DNA of 16,123 bases from the NCBI GenBank assembly GCA_035551935.1, contig DASZMJ010000444.1, forward strand, positions 1 to 16,123. The letters run 5' to 3'. Below are positions 5,840 to 14,374 of the stretch, piece after piece. This DNA comes from DASZMJ01 sp035551935 (GTDB taxonomy: Bacteria > Planctomycetota > Planctomycetia > Isosphaerales > Isosphaeraceae). The position numbers were made by a program, and so were the translations under genes. Below the pieces are notes generated by a model. That model had not been told where the DNA came from. It did no database searches and saw only the letters and a program-made list of their open reading frames with translations. How positions within the stretch are numbered: position 1 is the first letter of the stretch; the number at the start of each line of letters is the position of its first letter.

Positions 5840-6951
5840 TCAGACGGCATCCATCGGAAGATAACCATTGAGTGAGACCGCCCAGTGGAAGCCGACGGTG
5901 CCCCGGACGACCTCCGGCTGGTCGATCAGCCACCGGCACCGCTCGACCAGCACCGGCCCCATCTCGTCCAGGGTGTCGAAGCCCGTGTTCGCCACCGCCT
6001 CGCGCACCAGCGGCCAGAGCGGCTCGGCCGGCGGCAGCTCCGGCGTGCACGGCGGCAGCGGGTGCAAGAGCACATTCGGCGGCACCCCCAGCCGCTTGGC
6101 GACGTGCCAGCCGGCGTCGTCGACCAGCACCACCAGCAGCCGCGCGCCCTCGGGGTCGGCCCGGCGGACGAACTCCTCCGGCGCCCGGCCCATCCAATCG
6201 GTGTTCGCCGCCGGCAGGATCAGCTCGAGGTTGCGGCGCTGGCCGGGTGCACGAACCCATCGACGTAGAGCCATTGGTACTTCGTCCGGCCGGCGGCGGT
6301 CGGCCGGCGGCGGTCGGCCGGCGGCCCTGGACGGCCCAGGTCCGCCGCGCGATCGGCTTGAGCCCCAGCCGCGCCTCATCCTCGGCCCACAGCTCGACGG
6401 CCTTCTCGGGGTGCTCGTGGCGCAGGGCCGCCATCCGCTCGGCCAGGGCGCCTTTCCCACCTCCTCTGCGCGTCGGCGTCGGCCGCGCCCGGGTTCTTGG
6501 GCCGGGGCACCTGGAGGCTGAGCCCCAGCCGCTTCAGCCACCGCCAGCCGGTCTCGGGGCGGACGGCCACGCCCCAGCGGTCGCGGGCGGAGGCGGCGAC
6601 CTTCGGCCCGGTCCCCAGCCCGCCGTCGTCCGGCCGGCCCTGCAGCGCCTCGAACAGCGCCGCTTGCTGCTCGTCGGAGAGCTTGGGCGTGCCGCCGTTG
6701 CGAGCCGGCCGGCGGTCGGCCAAGCCGGCGGGCCCCTCGGCGTTCCACCGCTTCAGGATCGTCCGCACCCAGGCCGGGGTCAGGCCGACCTGGGCGGCGA
6801 CCGCCGCCGGGGTGGGCGGGTCGGCGGCGCGGGTCAGGAGCCAGAGGACCTGCCAATGGGCCTTCTCGACGCCGGTGCGGCAGGCGCGGTAGCGGCGGGC
6901 GACCTCCGCGGGGCTCAGGTGCGGGACGATCGGCAATCGTTGGCGGGCCAT
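5840..6951 (-). pseudogene. IS630-family transposase, decayed by frameshifts
   Basis: The minus-strand gene starts at ATG 6951 (MARQRLPIVPHLSPAEVARR) with GGAGGGG upstream, and ends with TGA at 5840-5842. The N-terminal third is a winged/helix-turn-helix DNA-binding region (TPAAVAAQVGLTPAWVRTIL). Near 6450-6465 the frame changes; the next part holds the first catalytic acid in VELWAEDEARLGLKPIARRT. A second change falls in a tandem duplication at 6298-6325, after which GRTKYQWLYVDGFVHPAS is readable in a third frame, and a third change near 6240 leads to the last part with LVVLVDDAGWHVAKRLGVPP, LPPCTPELPPAEPLWPL and the C-terminus. The DDE pattern D...DDAGWH...PAE is that of IS630/Tc1-like enzymes. 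With three shifts no active enzyme can be made. Clear terminal inverted repeats and a TA duplication were not found. Confidence 0.87.
6284..6325. repeat. 14-bp tandem repeat inside the transposase remnant
   Basis: GGTCGGCCGGCGGC occurs at 6298-6311 and 6312-6325, preceded by a close copy at 6284-6297 (two mismatches). The intact reading suggests that the ancestor lacked at least one of these units; gain of a 14-bp unit shifts the frame, so replication slippage here helped kill the gene. Confidence 0.75.
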
Positions 6952-7230
6952 GGCGTTCCCCTCCGTGAAGGTGGTGCCTCCACAGAAAGGATAGCGATCC
7001 AGGCAAGTCCGTATAAGATCTTGAGCCATATCTACGTGCCATTCGGATCCCGGACCGAAGTGCGCGCGTTTCTGCCCTGTAGCCTGACACTTCGCTCGCA
7101 AACTCCTCGCGGTTCGCGCCGCTGGACGTGAGCCTGAGCAAGAAGGTCGATGTCTACGTGAGATCGACAAGCAACGATGGCAAGGGATCGCCGCGGTCTC
7201 CGGCGTCCGGTGACTTGCTCTCCGCAATAC
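6952..7230. other. Gap between transposase remnant and TPR gene
   Basis: About 280 bp, less GC-rich than its surroundings, without a credible gene. It should contain the 5' end of the IS630 element. The stretch GCGCGTTTCTGCCCTG (7067-7082) resembles the right end of the 123-bp element with extra bases, but no partner end or duplication was found. Confidence 0.4.
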
Positions 7231-9299
7231 TCAGCGGATCAGGCCCTTTGCCTCGCGGAGGAGCTGTTCGACCTCCACCGGCTCGCACCAGTTGATCCAG
7301 GGGTCGGCCGTTCCCGTGGCGCCGGTCCGCTCGACCTGGTCGAGCCATTCCTGGGCTTGCCTGAGGTTCTTCCGCGCCTCGTCGGCGTGCCCGAGTTGCT
7401 GGTGGGCCATGGCGAGGAAGAGCCAATCCCAGGCCCGCCGGGGGAAGACCGCGGCGGACCGCTCCAGGTCGTCGAGGGCCGCCGCGTACCGGCCCGCGCG
7501 GTAGTGGATGGCGCCCCGGATGCGCGGGTTGCCCGGCGCGGCGGCGACCGCGAACTCCGCCATGCGGAACAGCGCCGCCGCCTCGTCGGGCTCCGCCGGC
7601 CCGACGGCGCCGATGTAGCAGAGGTGGCTGGCGATCCAGGCGGCCTGCGTGTCGCCGAAGCGGAGGATGATCTCGGAGCGCACCCGGCGGTAGCCGTCCA
7701 GGTCGCCCGCGCCGAGCCGCGCCGCGGCCAGGCCGTACCAGTTGTGCGGGTCCCGGGGCGCCGAATCGGCCGCGCGCGCCAGGTCGGCGGCGGACTGGTC
7801 CCACTGCTTCAGGCGGGCGCAGGCGACGCCCCGCAGCGCGTAGATCCAGCCGGCCCCGGGCTCGATCTCGAGCAGGAGGGTGTAGGCCGAGGGGTCGTCG
7901 TGCGCCCGGGCCGCGGTCGCCGCCGGCGCCGGGGCGGGCGCGACGATCAGGCCCTCGGCCTCGGCGCGGAACCCGTCGAGGTATTCGTTGCGGTCGGGGC
8001 GGGGCGAACCCCAGCGCAGCGCGTGGCCCAGGAGCCGCCGCGCGCGGTCCCGGTGGCCGAGGCGCCACTGGCACATCGCCAGGACGTACAGGTCACCCGC
8101 GTCCTCGACGTGCGTGAACCTCATCGACCTGAGGATCGCCTCGACGGCGCCCGACCGGTCGCCGGACCGGTACAGCGCCACCGCCAGGGTGTTCCAGGCC
8201 TCCCCGGCCTCGGGGACCAGCGCCACCGTCCGCCGCGCCAGCTCGACGGCGCGGCGGTAGTCGCGGTACCGGACGTCGGGGCAGGTGCAGAGCCTCCAGG
8301 CCAGCTCGTTGACGAGCTCGGCGTCGTCGGGCCGGAGGGCGAGGAGCCGCTCCTGGTCCTTGAGCATGTTCGGCCAGTCGCCGATGCTCAGGTAGGCCCG
8401 GGACCGCCCGGAGAGGGCCTCGTGCGACCGGGGGTCGAGCGCGATCGCCCGGCCGAAGCCCGCGATCGCCTCGGTGTGCCGCCCGAGGGCGGCGAGGGCG
8501 TCGCCGCGGCGGCACCACGGCCGGGGGTCGTCGGCCGGCTCGGCGCCGTCGATCAGCGTCTTCGCCTCGCGGTACAGGAGTTGGCCCTGCGCGTCGTTCC
8601 ACCACTGGACGTTCGGGGTGATCGCCGGGCCGCCGGGGCGGGGCCGGGAGCGGCGGGCCGGCGCCGCGGCGGCCGACCGCAGCGCGTCGCGGGCCGGCCC
8701 GGCCCGGCCCAGGTGGTGGTGGGCCATGGCCGCGACGGCGTCGGGCCAGACCGCGTCCCCACCGGGGTCCGCCGCCTTCGCGTCCCGGAGCCGGTCCAGC
8801 GCCAACTCGTACTGCCCCGCGCGGTACAGGGCGGTGCCGAGGCTCGCCAGCCGGACCTGCCACCGCCGCGCGTCGGCGGCGCGCTGCGTCAGCGCGACCA
8901 GCCGGTCGGGGGAGATCGCCGGGTCCCCGGCCAGCAGGCAGGCGCGGGCGAGCTCCTCCTTCTCCCAGGCCTGGGGGTCCTTGGGGTCGTCGAACCGCTC
9001 GACCATCACCCGGCAGGCCTCGCAGTAGCCGGCCTCGTCGCCCACGAACTTGCGCAGCAGGGCGTGGAGGTAGAGCGACCGGACCGACCCCGGCTCGTGG
9101 AGCCGCGACGCCCGGCGGAACTCCGCGGCGGCGAGGTCCCAGAGGCCGAGGCGGCCGTAGAGGTCGCCCCGCGCCAGCCAGACGGAGGAGTGGTCCGGGC
9201 GGAGCGCCGCCGCGCGGTCCAGGTCGTCCTCGGCCTTGCCCCACTCGGCGAAGTCGGCGTGACTCCGCCCGCTCTCGATGAGGCTGTTGGCCCGGTTGG
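7231..9299 (-). CDS. TPR-repeat C-terminal half of the Ser/Thr kinase (out of frame with it)
   Basis: About 690 codons on the minus strand, from the frame break near 9300 to TGA at 7231-7233, with strong codon bias throughout. It contains a chain of tetratricopeptide-like repeats: AEWGKAEDDLDRAAALRPDH, GLWDLAAAEFRRASRLHEPG, GRHTEAIAGFGRAIALDPRS, YRRAVELARRTVALVPEAGE, KQWDQSAADLARAADSAPRD, AGRYAAALDDLERSAAVFPR and others. Such repeats bind proteins and, in planctomycete kinases, normally form the extracytoplasmic tail after the transmembrane helix. There is no start codon with a ribosome binding site at the 5' edge, and the frame continues the kinase sequence directly (EDRANAISRDLAT joined to NRANSLIESGRSHADF). 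It is therefore treated as the second half of one gene of about 1180 codons that has lost one base. Independent expression as a TPR protein is the less likely alternative. Confidence 0.8.
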
Positions 9300-10766
9300 G
9301 GTGGCGAGGTCGCGGGAGATCGCGTTGGCCCGATCCTCGGCGGCCTTCTGGCGGGTCGCGCCCAGCTCGAGCCGGGTGCGCAGGGCGCCGTCGCGCTCGG
9401 CCGCCGCCCGGACCGCCTGCCAGACCGTCAGGGCGCCGCCGGCCACCGCGACGGCCAGCAGGAGGGCCGCCATGCCCAGCGTCGCCCGGTGGCGGCGGGT
9501 GAACACGCGGAGCCGGTACGCCGGCGACGGCGGGCACGCCTGCACCGCCTCCCGGTTGAGGAAGCGGGCGAGGTCCATCGCCAGGCCGTTGGCCGTCTCG
9601 TACCGGCGGTTCCGATCCTTTTCCAGGCACTTCATCACGATCCAGTCGAGCTCGCCGCGGATCAGCTGGCTCAGCCGACGCGGGTCGCTCCCCCGCCTGG
9701 CCGAGGCCGTCGCGGTCGAGGCGTCCGCCGAGTTCAGCCGGGTGCTCGGCCGGGGCGGCGTCTCCTCGCGGATGATCCGCCGGATCTCGTCGAAGGCGGC
9801 GGTCCGCAGCCGGGCCTGGTCGAACGGGGTCGTGCCGGTCAGGAGCTCGTAGAGCAGCACGCCCAGCGCGTAGATGTCGGACCGGGTGTCCACGTCGAGC
9901 CCGCTGAGCTGGGCCTGCTCGGGGCTCATGTACGGCGGCGTGCCGATCATCTGGGCGAAGCTCGTGAAGAGGGTCTTCTCCGTCAGTTGCTGGCCCACCG
10001 CCTTGGCGATCCCGAAGTCGATCACCTTCACCACGTGCTTGTCGTCGTGGACGCTCACCATGACGTTCGACGGCTTGATGTCGCGGTGGATGATCCCCTT
10101 CTGGTGCGCGTGCTGCACGGCCTTGCAGACGGTGATGAACAGGTCGACCCGCACCTCGAGCGGGAGCCGGTTCTCGTCGCAGAACGCGGTGATCGTGACG
10201 CCGCGGACCAGCTCCATGACGAAGTAGGGCCGGCCGGTCGCCGACGCGCCGCCGTCGAGGACGCGGGCGATGTTCGGGTGGTCCATCAGCGCCAACGCCT
10301 GGCGCTCGGCCTCGAACCGGGCCACGACCTGCCGGGTGTCCATTCCCGGCTTGATGATCTTCAGCGCGACCTTGCGGCGGACCGGCAGGACCTGCTCGGC
10401 CATGTACACGATGCCGAAGCCGCCCTCGCCGATCTGTTCGAGGAGCCGGTACGGGCCGATCATGGCCCCCGGGCCTTCGAGCGGCGGCGCCCCGGAGGGC
10501 GGGGCGGGCGCCCGCGGGCGCACGTCGCCGATTGCCCCCAGCTCGCGGTGCGCCCGGAGCAGCTCATCGACTCTCGCTCGTAGCTCGGCGTCCGAGGCGC
10601 AGGCCTCCCCCACGAACTCGTCCCACCGGCCGGGCTCGTGCTCCAGGGCCATCATGAAGATCGAGCGGGCTTCGTCTTCGAGCACGTCAACGGCTCTCCC
10701 GGGCGCACCGCCCACGATTCCGTGCGACTCCGATCGATGGACGGGTTTTCTCAAGGCCCGGGGCAT
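9006..10766 (-). CDS. Transmembrane Ser/Thr protein kinase (PknB/Stk type), frameshifted after the TM helix
   Basis: From ATG 10766, residues 104-370 form a Hanks-type kinase: glycine loop GEGGFG (113-118), catalytic lysine in VALKIIK (K136), HRDIKPSN (D229), DFG (250-252), SPEQ (271-274) and DIYALGVLLYELLTG. The N-terminal part (DEARSIFMMALEHEP ... ELRARVDELLRAHRE) is the short helical region usual in planctomycete kinases. One transmembrane helix follows at about 438-459. After residue ~490 (near 9297) this frame becomes Arg/Thr/Ser-rich nonsense up to the stop at 9006, while the TPR sequence continues in another frame; one base is missing around CCACCCCAACC. A GTG at 10685 (MLEDEARS) with GGGAGAG upstream is an equally good or better start than ATG 10766. 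The gene lies 10 bp after the ECF sigma factor gene and was probably co-transcribed with it; the sigma factor is a plausible signalling partner or substrate (inference). Confidence 0.87.
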   Translation of the reverse strand: MPRALRKPVHRSESHGIVGGAPGRAVDVLEDEARSIFMMALEHEPGRWDEFVGEACASDAELRARVDELLRAHRELGAIGDVRPRAPAPPSGAPPLEGPGAMIGPYRLLEQIGEGGFGIVYMAEQVLPVRRKVALKIIKPGMDTRQVVARFEAERQALALMDHPNIARVLDGGASATGRPYFVMELVRGVTITAFCDENRLPLEVRVDLFITVCKAVQHAHQKGIIHRDIKPSNVMVSVHDDKHVVKVIDFGIAKAVGQQLTEKTLFTSFAQMIGTPPYMSPEQAQLSGLDVDTRSDIYALGVLLYELLTGTTPFDQARLRTAAFDEIRRIIREETPPRPSTRLNSADASTATASARRGSDPRRLSQLIRGELDWIVMKCLEKDRNRRYETANGLAMDLARFLNREAVQACPPSPAYRLRVFTRRHRATLGMAALLLAVAVAGGALTVWQAVRAAAERDGALRTRLELGATRQKAAEDRANAISRDLATPTGPTASSRAGGVTPTSPSGARPRTTWTARRRSARTTPPSGWRGATSTAASASGTSPPRSSAGRRGSTSRGRSGRSTSTPCCASSWATRPATARPAG

Positions 10767-10776
10767 TCTCCCCAGG

Positions 10777-11337
10777 TTAGGGCTGCTCCATCAGCTCGCA
10801 GCTCAGCCACGCGCGGGCGTAAGCCCAGTGACGGTAAGCAGTCGCGGTCGAGAAACCGCTCATCTCGGCGGCGTCCGCCAGCGACAGGCCCGCGAAGTAG
10901 CGGAGCGAGACCAGCGTGCCCGCGATCGGGTCGAGCTCCGTGAGCCGGGCCAGGGCGTCGTCCAGGGCGACGAGCTGGTCGGGGGTGACCGACGAGGCCG
11001 GGTCGAGGTTCTCGAAGTCGACCCGCTTCCAGTCGCCCCCCCGCTTCTCGCGCTTCTTGCGCCGGGCGCGTTCGATGAGGATCCGGCGCATGGCCTCGGC
11101 CGCGGCAGTGAAGAAGTGGCCTCGGCTCCGCCACTGCTGGGCCTGCTTGACGTCGACCAGCCGGACGTACGCCTCGTGCACCAGCGCGGTCGCCTGCAAC
11201 GTCTGGCCCGGCCGTTCCCGGTCCATCTGGGCCGAGGCCAGGCGCCGCAGCTCCTCATAGACCAGGGGGAACAACCGGTCCCAGGCGACACCATCACCGC
11301 CCTCGATCCGCTCGAGAATCCGGGTGACTTCACTCAT
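10777..11337 (-). CDS. ECF sigma factor (planctomycete Sigma70_ECF type)
   Basis: A 186-aa protein starting MSEVTRILERIEGGDGVAWD. Region 2 covers about residues 15-95 (LFPLVYEELRRLASAQMDRE, QTLQATALVHEAYVRLVD, HFFTAAAEAMRRILIERARR), and region 4 about 120-180 with the helix-turn-helix GLSLADAAEMSGFSTATAYR. The TALVHEAYVRLV and FFTAAAEAMRRIL motifs mark the PF07638-type ECF group frequent in planctomycetes, which is usually encoded beside a Ser/Thr kinase, as here. It directs RNA polymerase to unknown target promoters. The start at 11337 is fixed by family length; the purine tract AAAGG lies directly against the ATG, so the ribosome binding site is poor. No anti-sigma factor gene is seen nearby; control through the adjacent kinase is likely but unproven. 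Confidence 0.9.
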   Translation of the reverse strand: MSEVTRILERIEGGDGVAWDRLFPLVYEELRRLASAQMDRERPGQTLQATALVHEAYVRLVDVKQAQQWRSRGHFFTAAAEAMRRILIERARRKKREKRGGDWKRVDFENLDPASSVTPDQLVALDDALARLTELDPIAGTLVSLRYFAGLSLADAAEMSGFSTATAYRHWAYARAWLSCELMEQP

Positions 11338-12098
11338 CCTTTCGAGGTTAAACGCCCGTCACCACCGTTTGCAATTGCGCAGATCAAAAGAACCTCAATC
11401 CGTAGTAGGTGGGAGCGACCGCGAGGAGACGGCCCGTGACCGCCGTCCGCCCGGGTCCGAGGTGACGCTCGGTTCGCGGCGCGGCGGAGTGGTCCGCCGG
11501 CTTGCGCAAGGGGGTGAGAAGACATCCGGCCGCGCGCCGGGTCGAACGCGCTCAAAGACTGCCGAGAGGGCCGGGGACGTCGGGGCCGATGTCGGCGACG
11601 TTGACCGGGATCAGCGTGTCGGCCGTCCGGCAGACGGTGCTCCCCGTGTCCTCCGTCGCGGAGCCCGCGGCAACCGTCACCGGTCGTGCCAGCGGACCTT
11701 CGACTCTTCCCGCCCGGACGTGACCGTGTAGACACCTCGTGGGCCTCTTTTTTGTCATGGAGGCGACTCGGAGGCGTCGCTCTGGGAGTAACGCCTCGCC
11801 GCAGTCGCCTCCGAATCCCATGCGACACAACGTGGCACCATTTCTCACGGGGCCCGAGCTTTTTCCGGGGGACGAGGGCCGGCGCGGCCGGGCCGCCCGC
11901 CCTGGGATGGGTCGGGCGCCTCGCCGGCCCCGGGTTCTCGTGAGAATCCCCAGGGCCGCACGGCGCACGTAACTCAGGGCGAGAGGTTCCCTCGCCGTCG
12001 GGTTGCGAGATCTTCCGCGGACCTCGAGCGTCCGCGAGCCCTCGGGTGCGGACCCGGATTCCGTCAGACGCCGCGTACCCCGCGGCGGGGAGGTTTCG
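11338..12098. other. Intergenic region between divergent genes, no gene seen
   Basis: About 760 bp between the sigma factor (-) and the delta-60 protein (+). The first 70 bp are relatively AT-rich and probably hold the promoter of the sigma/kinase pair, though no -35/-10 pair is convincing. Open frames on both strands around 11500-11720 (for example VAAGSATEDTGSTVCRTADT on the minus strand) have protein-like composition but no start signal, so a gene remnant cannot be excluded. A nested inverted repeat occupies 11759-11812. Confidence 0.45.
11759..11812. repeat. Nested inverted repeat (hairpin)
   Basis: The outer arms GGAGGCGACT (11759-11768) and AGTCGCCTCC (11803-11812) and the inner arms GAGGCGT (11771-11777) and ACGCCTC (11791-11797) are exact complements, giving a two-step hairpin with a 13-nt loop. 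It is preceded by CTTTTTTGTC on the plus strand, which on the minus strand would be an A-tract before and on the reverse reading a T-poor exit. It may be a structured RNA or terminator remnant, or a regulatory site. Confidence 0.5.
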
Positions 12099-14027
12099 AT
12101 GCGCGCTCCGTGTCCGTCCCTGGTCACCGCCCCGGCGGTCCCTCGCGCCGCCCGGAATCGGGGCGCCCTCCGAGTGCGCCCTGCGGTCGACGCGCTCGAA
12201 GGGCGGCAGCTCCTTTCGACGACCTTGGCGCCGGGCAGCCTCGACCCGACGTTCGGGACGGCGGGATTCGTCCAGATGTCGGTCGCCGGCCGATCGAGCG
12301 ATGCGTTCGCCGTCGCGGTCCAGCCGAGCGATCACAAGATCGTGGTGGCCGGGATTACAGAGCCGCCGTCGCCTCCAACGTCGCCGTCGCTGCCCGAACA
12401 GTTGACCGTGGCCCGGTACAACCCCGACGGCAGCCTCGACCCCTCCTTCGGCAGCGGGGGCGTCGTTATCTCGCCCAACCTGACTCAATACTCCAGCTCG
12501 GGTCGGGGTGACAGTGCCTCGGCCGTTGTCATTCAACCCGACGGCAAGATCCTCGTGGGAGGGGAATCCGGGGCCGGGACGGGCGTTCAGGACAGTGGGA
12601 TCGTGGTCCGATACAACGCCGCTGGCACCCTCGACACAACGTTCGGCAACAAGGGGGTCCAAACGCTTCAGGCCACCCTGGCGACGGTCACAGGTCTGGC
12701 GATGGACGGCAGCGAGATCGTCGTGGGCGGATCAGCCCCCGATGGAGGGCTTACCACGGGCTTTGTCGTCGACCTCCTCAAATCCGACGGGAGCTATGAC
12801 GCCGCCTTCGGGACCGGCGGCATGGCGACCGAGAACGTCAGCACGAACAGCTCGGACGCGACCATCGCGGTCGCCGTGGGCAACGGACGGATCTACGCGG
12901 CCGGCACGACGGCGCCCGTGGGCGCGTCGAAGAATTCGTTCGCCGTCGTCGCCTTCGACTCGACCGGGAAGTTCGTCGCCCAGGCGACGCCGCAACTCAA
13001 GAACGGCACCGGGGCCTCCGGCGCCAGCGCGCTGACGATCCAGCCGAATACGGGCAACCTCGTCGTCGGCGGGTTCGACCAGGCGACGGCCGTGCTGGTC
13101 GGGCTCAACGCCGACCTGACGACGAACGCGTCGTTCGGAGCCGACGGCGTCGCATACGTCGGCGGTGCGAACATCACGACGCTCGTCTCCCAGGCCGACG
13201 GCAAGCTCGTCGCGCCCGCCGGAACGACGCCCTTCGCGGTCGTCCGGTACAACCCCGATGGCAGCATCGACGACACGTTCGGAACGGCCGGCGTCTCGAG
13301 CCACCCCTCGGGGCTCTTCATCGCGTCGAGCATCTACGCACTCGCCGTCCAACCGGACCAGAACATCGTCGCGGCCGGGGTCACGGCCGGAACGGGGGGC
13401 AACCTACTCGGCTTCGGGCTGGCGCGCTATGACGGCTCGTCGACCACGACGACCCCGCCCCAGGCCAACCCGGACGTGCCCCCGCCGGCCGTCGTGGACG
13501 GTCCGCAGGTTGTTTCGGTCGCGCGCTACGGAGTGCACGCGCAGCCGACGACCCTGGTGCTCGCCTTCGACGCCGCGCTTGCCACGGGGCCGGCCCAGGA
13601 TGTGGCAAATTATACGATCCTTGCCCCGTGCGGCGCCCGGGTGTCGTTGGCCTCGGCCGTTTACGACCCGGCGAGCCGCACCGTGACGCTCCACCCGACC
13701 CACCAGCTCAACGTGCACCGGACCTACACGCTGGTCGTCCACGGGGCGTCGCCGGACGCGGTGACCGACACCTCCGGCCGGCGGCTCGACGGGGCGGGCA
13801 CCGGCATGCCCGGCAGCGACTACAGGGCGGCCGTCGACGCGAGCCTCCTGGTCCTGACCCCCACGATCCCCCGTGCCGGGATCGCGCTGAAGCTGAACTC
13901 ACTCCGAGCTCACGCCCGCGCCCTGGAGGCCGCCGCCGGCCTCCGCGGTCGGCCTTGGACGGCCGCGCACCCGGCCCGGTCGCCGTTCCTCCTCCCTCAA
14001 GGGGAGCGCAGCGGCCGTCACGCTTGA
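12099..14027 (+). CDS. Exported delta-60 repeat protein with C-terminal Ig-like domain
   Basis: ATG 12099 is chosen because GGGGAGG (12087-12093) stands 5 nt before it; the 642-aa product begins MRAPCPSLVTAPAVP and reaches VDALEGRQLLST at residues 31-42, the LExRxLLS motif common near the N-terminus of large planctomycete surface proteins. It is followed by six or seven delta-60-type repeats, each with a (V/I)QPDGKI(L/V)VGG-like strand and an end such as RYNPDGSLDPSFGSGGV, RYNAAGTLDTTFGNKGV or RYNPDGSIDDTFGTAGV, which should fold into a beta-propeller. After a Thr/Pro linker (STTTTPPQANPDVPPP), VVSVARYGVHAQPTTLVLAF and following strands up to about 13850 look like a Big_5/SbsA Ig-like domain. 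A role at the cell surface is inferred; binding partner unknown. The last ~60 residues are Ala/Arg-rich without a sorting motif. No operon partner is evident. Confidence 0.85.
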   Translation: MRAPCPSLVTAPAVPRAARNRGALRVRPAVDALEGRQLLSTTLAPGSLDPTFGTAGFVQMSVAGRSSDAFAVAVQPSDHKIVVAGITEPPSPPTSPSLPEQLTVARYNPDGSLDPSFGSGGVVISPNLTQYSSSGRGDSASAVVIQPDGKILVGGESGAGTGVQDSGIVVRYNAAGTLDTTFGNKGVQTLQATLATVTGLAMDGSEIVVGGSAPDGGLTTGFVVDLLKSDGSYDAAFGTGGMATENVSTNSSDATIAVAVGNGRIYAAGTTAPVGASKNSFAVVAFDSTGKFVAQATPQLKNGTGASGASALTIQPNTGNLVVGGFDQATAVLVGLNADLTTNASFGADGVAYVGGANITTLVSQADGKLVAPAGTTPFAVVRYNPDGSIDDTFGTAGVSSHPSGLFIASSIYALAVQPDQNIVAAGVTAGTGGNLLGFGLARYDGSSTTTTPPQANPDVPPPAVVDGPQVVSVARYGVHAQPTTLVLAFDAALATGPAQDVANYTILAPCGARVSLASAVYDPASRTVTLHPTHQLNVHRTYTLVVHGASPDAVTDTSGRRLDGAGTGMPGSDYRAAVDASLLVLTPTIPRAGIALKLNSLRAHARALEAAAGLRGRPWTAAHPARSPFLLPQGERSGRHA

Positions 14028-14050
14028 CCAGGCGCGGTCGCCGCTGCGTC

Positions 14051-14074
14051 GGCCCCCTCACCCTCGAGGGGGCC
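14051..14074 (+). terminator. Hairpin after the delta-60 gene, probable terminator
   Basis: GGCCCCCTC (14051-14059) and GAGGGGGCC (14066-14074) form a perfect 9-bp GC stem with loop ACCCTC, 24 bp after the stop codon. Only a weak T-rich patch (CTTTATC) follows about 10 nt later. Confidence 0.55.
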
Positions 14075-14153
14075 GTCGCCACGCTTTATCGAGGCGCAAA
14101 GGAAGCCGAAGGGAGCGAACTCGGCTCGTTTCCACCCGAGAAGCTGTTTCAAC

Positions 14154-14191
14154 GGGGGACAGGCGCCTCGCAGCCTCGGGGCCTGTCCCCC
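14154..14191. repeat. 11-bp inverted repeat
   Basis: GGGGGACAGGC (14154-14164) is the exact reverse complement of GCCTGTCCCCC (14181-14191), with a 16-nt loop. No T-tract follows. It could be a second terminator, a structured RNA or a dispersed intergenic repeat. Confidence 0.5.
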
Positions 14192-14374
14192 CGGAGAAAC
14201 AACCTCGGAACGGTGACGCCTCCAGCCCGGCGACGGCTTGAGAGCGGCCCCTTCAACCAACGCATGTATGGGACCCAGTCATTGGGCACGTTGCGAAGCA
14301 TCGATGAAGTCTTCCGAACGCGGGAGGTTTGCGCGCTTCGGCCCTGATCGCCCGCGGCGTCGTCGGGCCGAAGC

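Larger units (their letters stand above)
14028..14374. other. Intergenic region with two hairpins, no gene seen
   Basis: About 350 bp after the delta-60 gene. Besides the hairpins listed separately, it has no frame with a start signal. The part just before 14375, where the missing first helix of the PepSY-like protein would be expected, encodes no hydrophobic segment in any frame and has a TGA at 14345 in the gene's own frame. Confidence 0.5.

Noticed and set aside
4666..5871. A 401-aa version of the helical cassette protein using the whole open frame.
   Set aside because: After about residue 247 it becomes Arg/Pro-rich, loses third-position bias, and overlaps the small membrane protein gene and the terminator.
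7067..7082. GCGCGTTTCTGCCCTG looks like a solitary end of the 123-bp element.
   Set aside because: It needs inserted bases to match, and neither a partner end nor an 8-bp duplication was found nearby; chance similarity is likely.
9296..9304. Programmed ribosomal frameshifting between the kinase and TPR parts.
   Set aside because: There is no slippery heptamer with downstream structure that stands out, and such kinases are normally encoded in one frame; a lesion or sequencing error is simpler.
7177..9852. 891-codon open frame on the plus strand opposite the TPR gene.
   Set aside because: Its composition is repetitive Arg/Gly/Val/Pro without motifs; the minus strand encodes clear TPR and kinase sequence.
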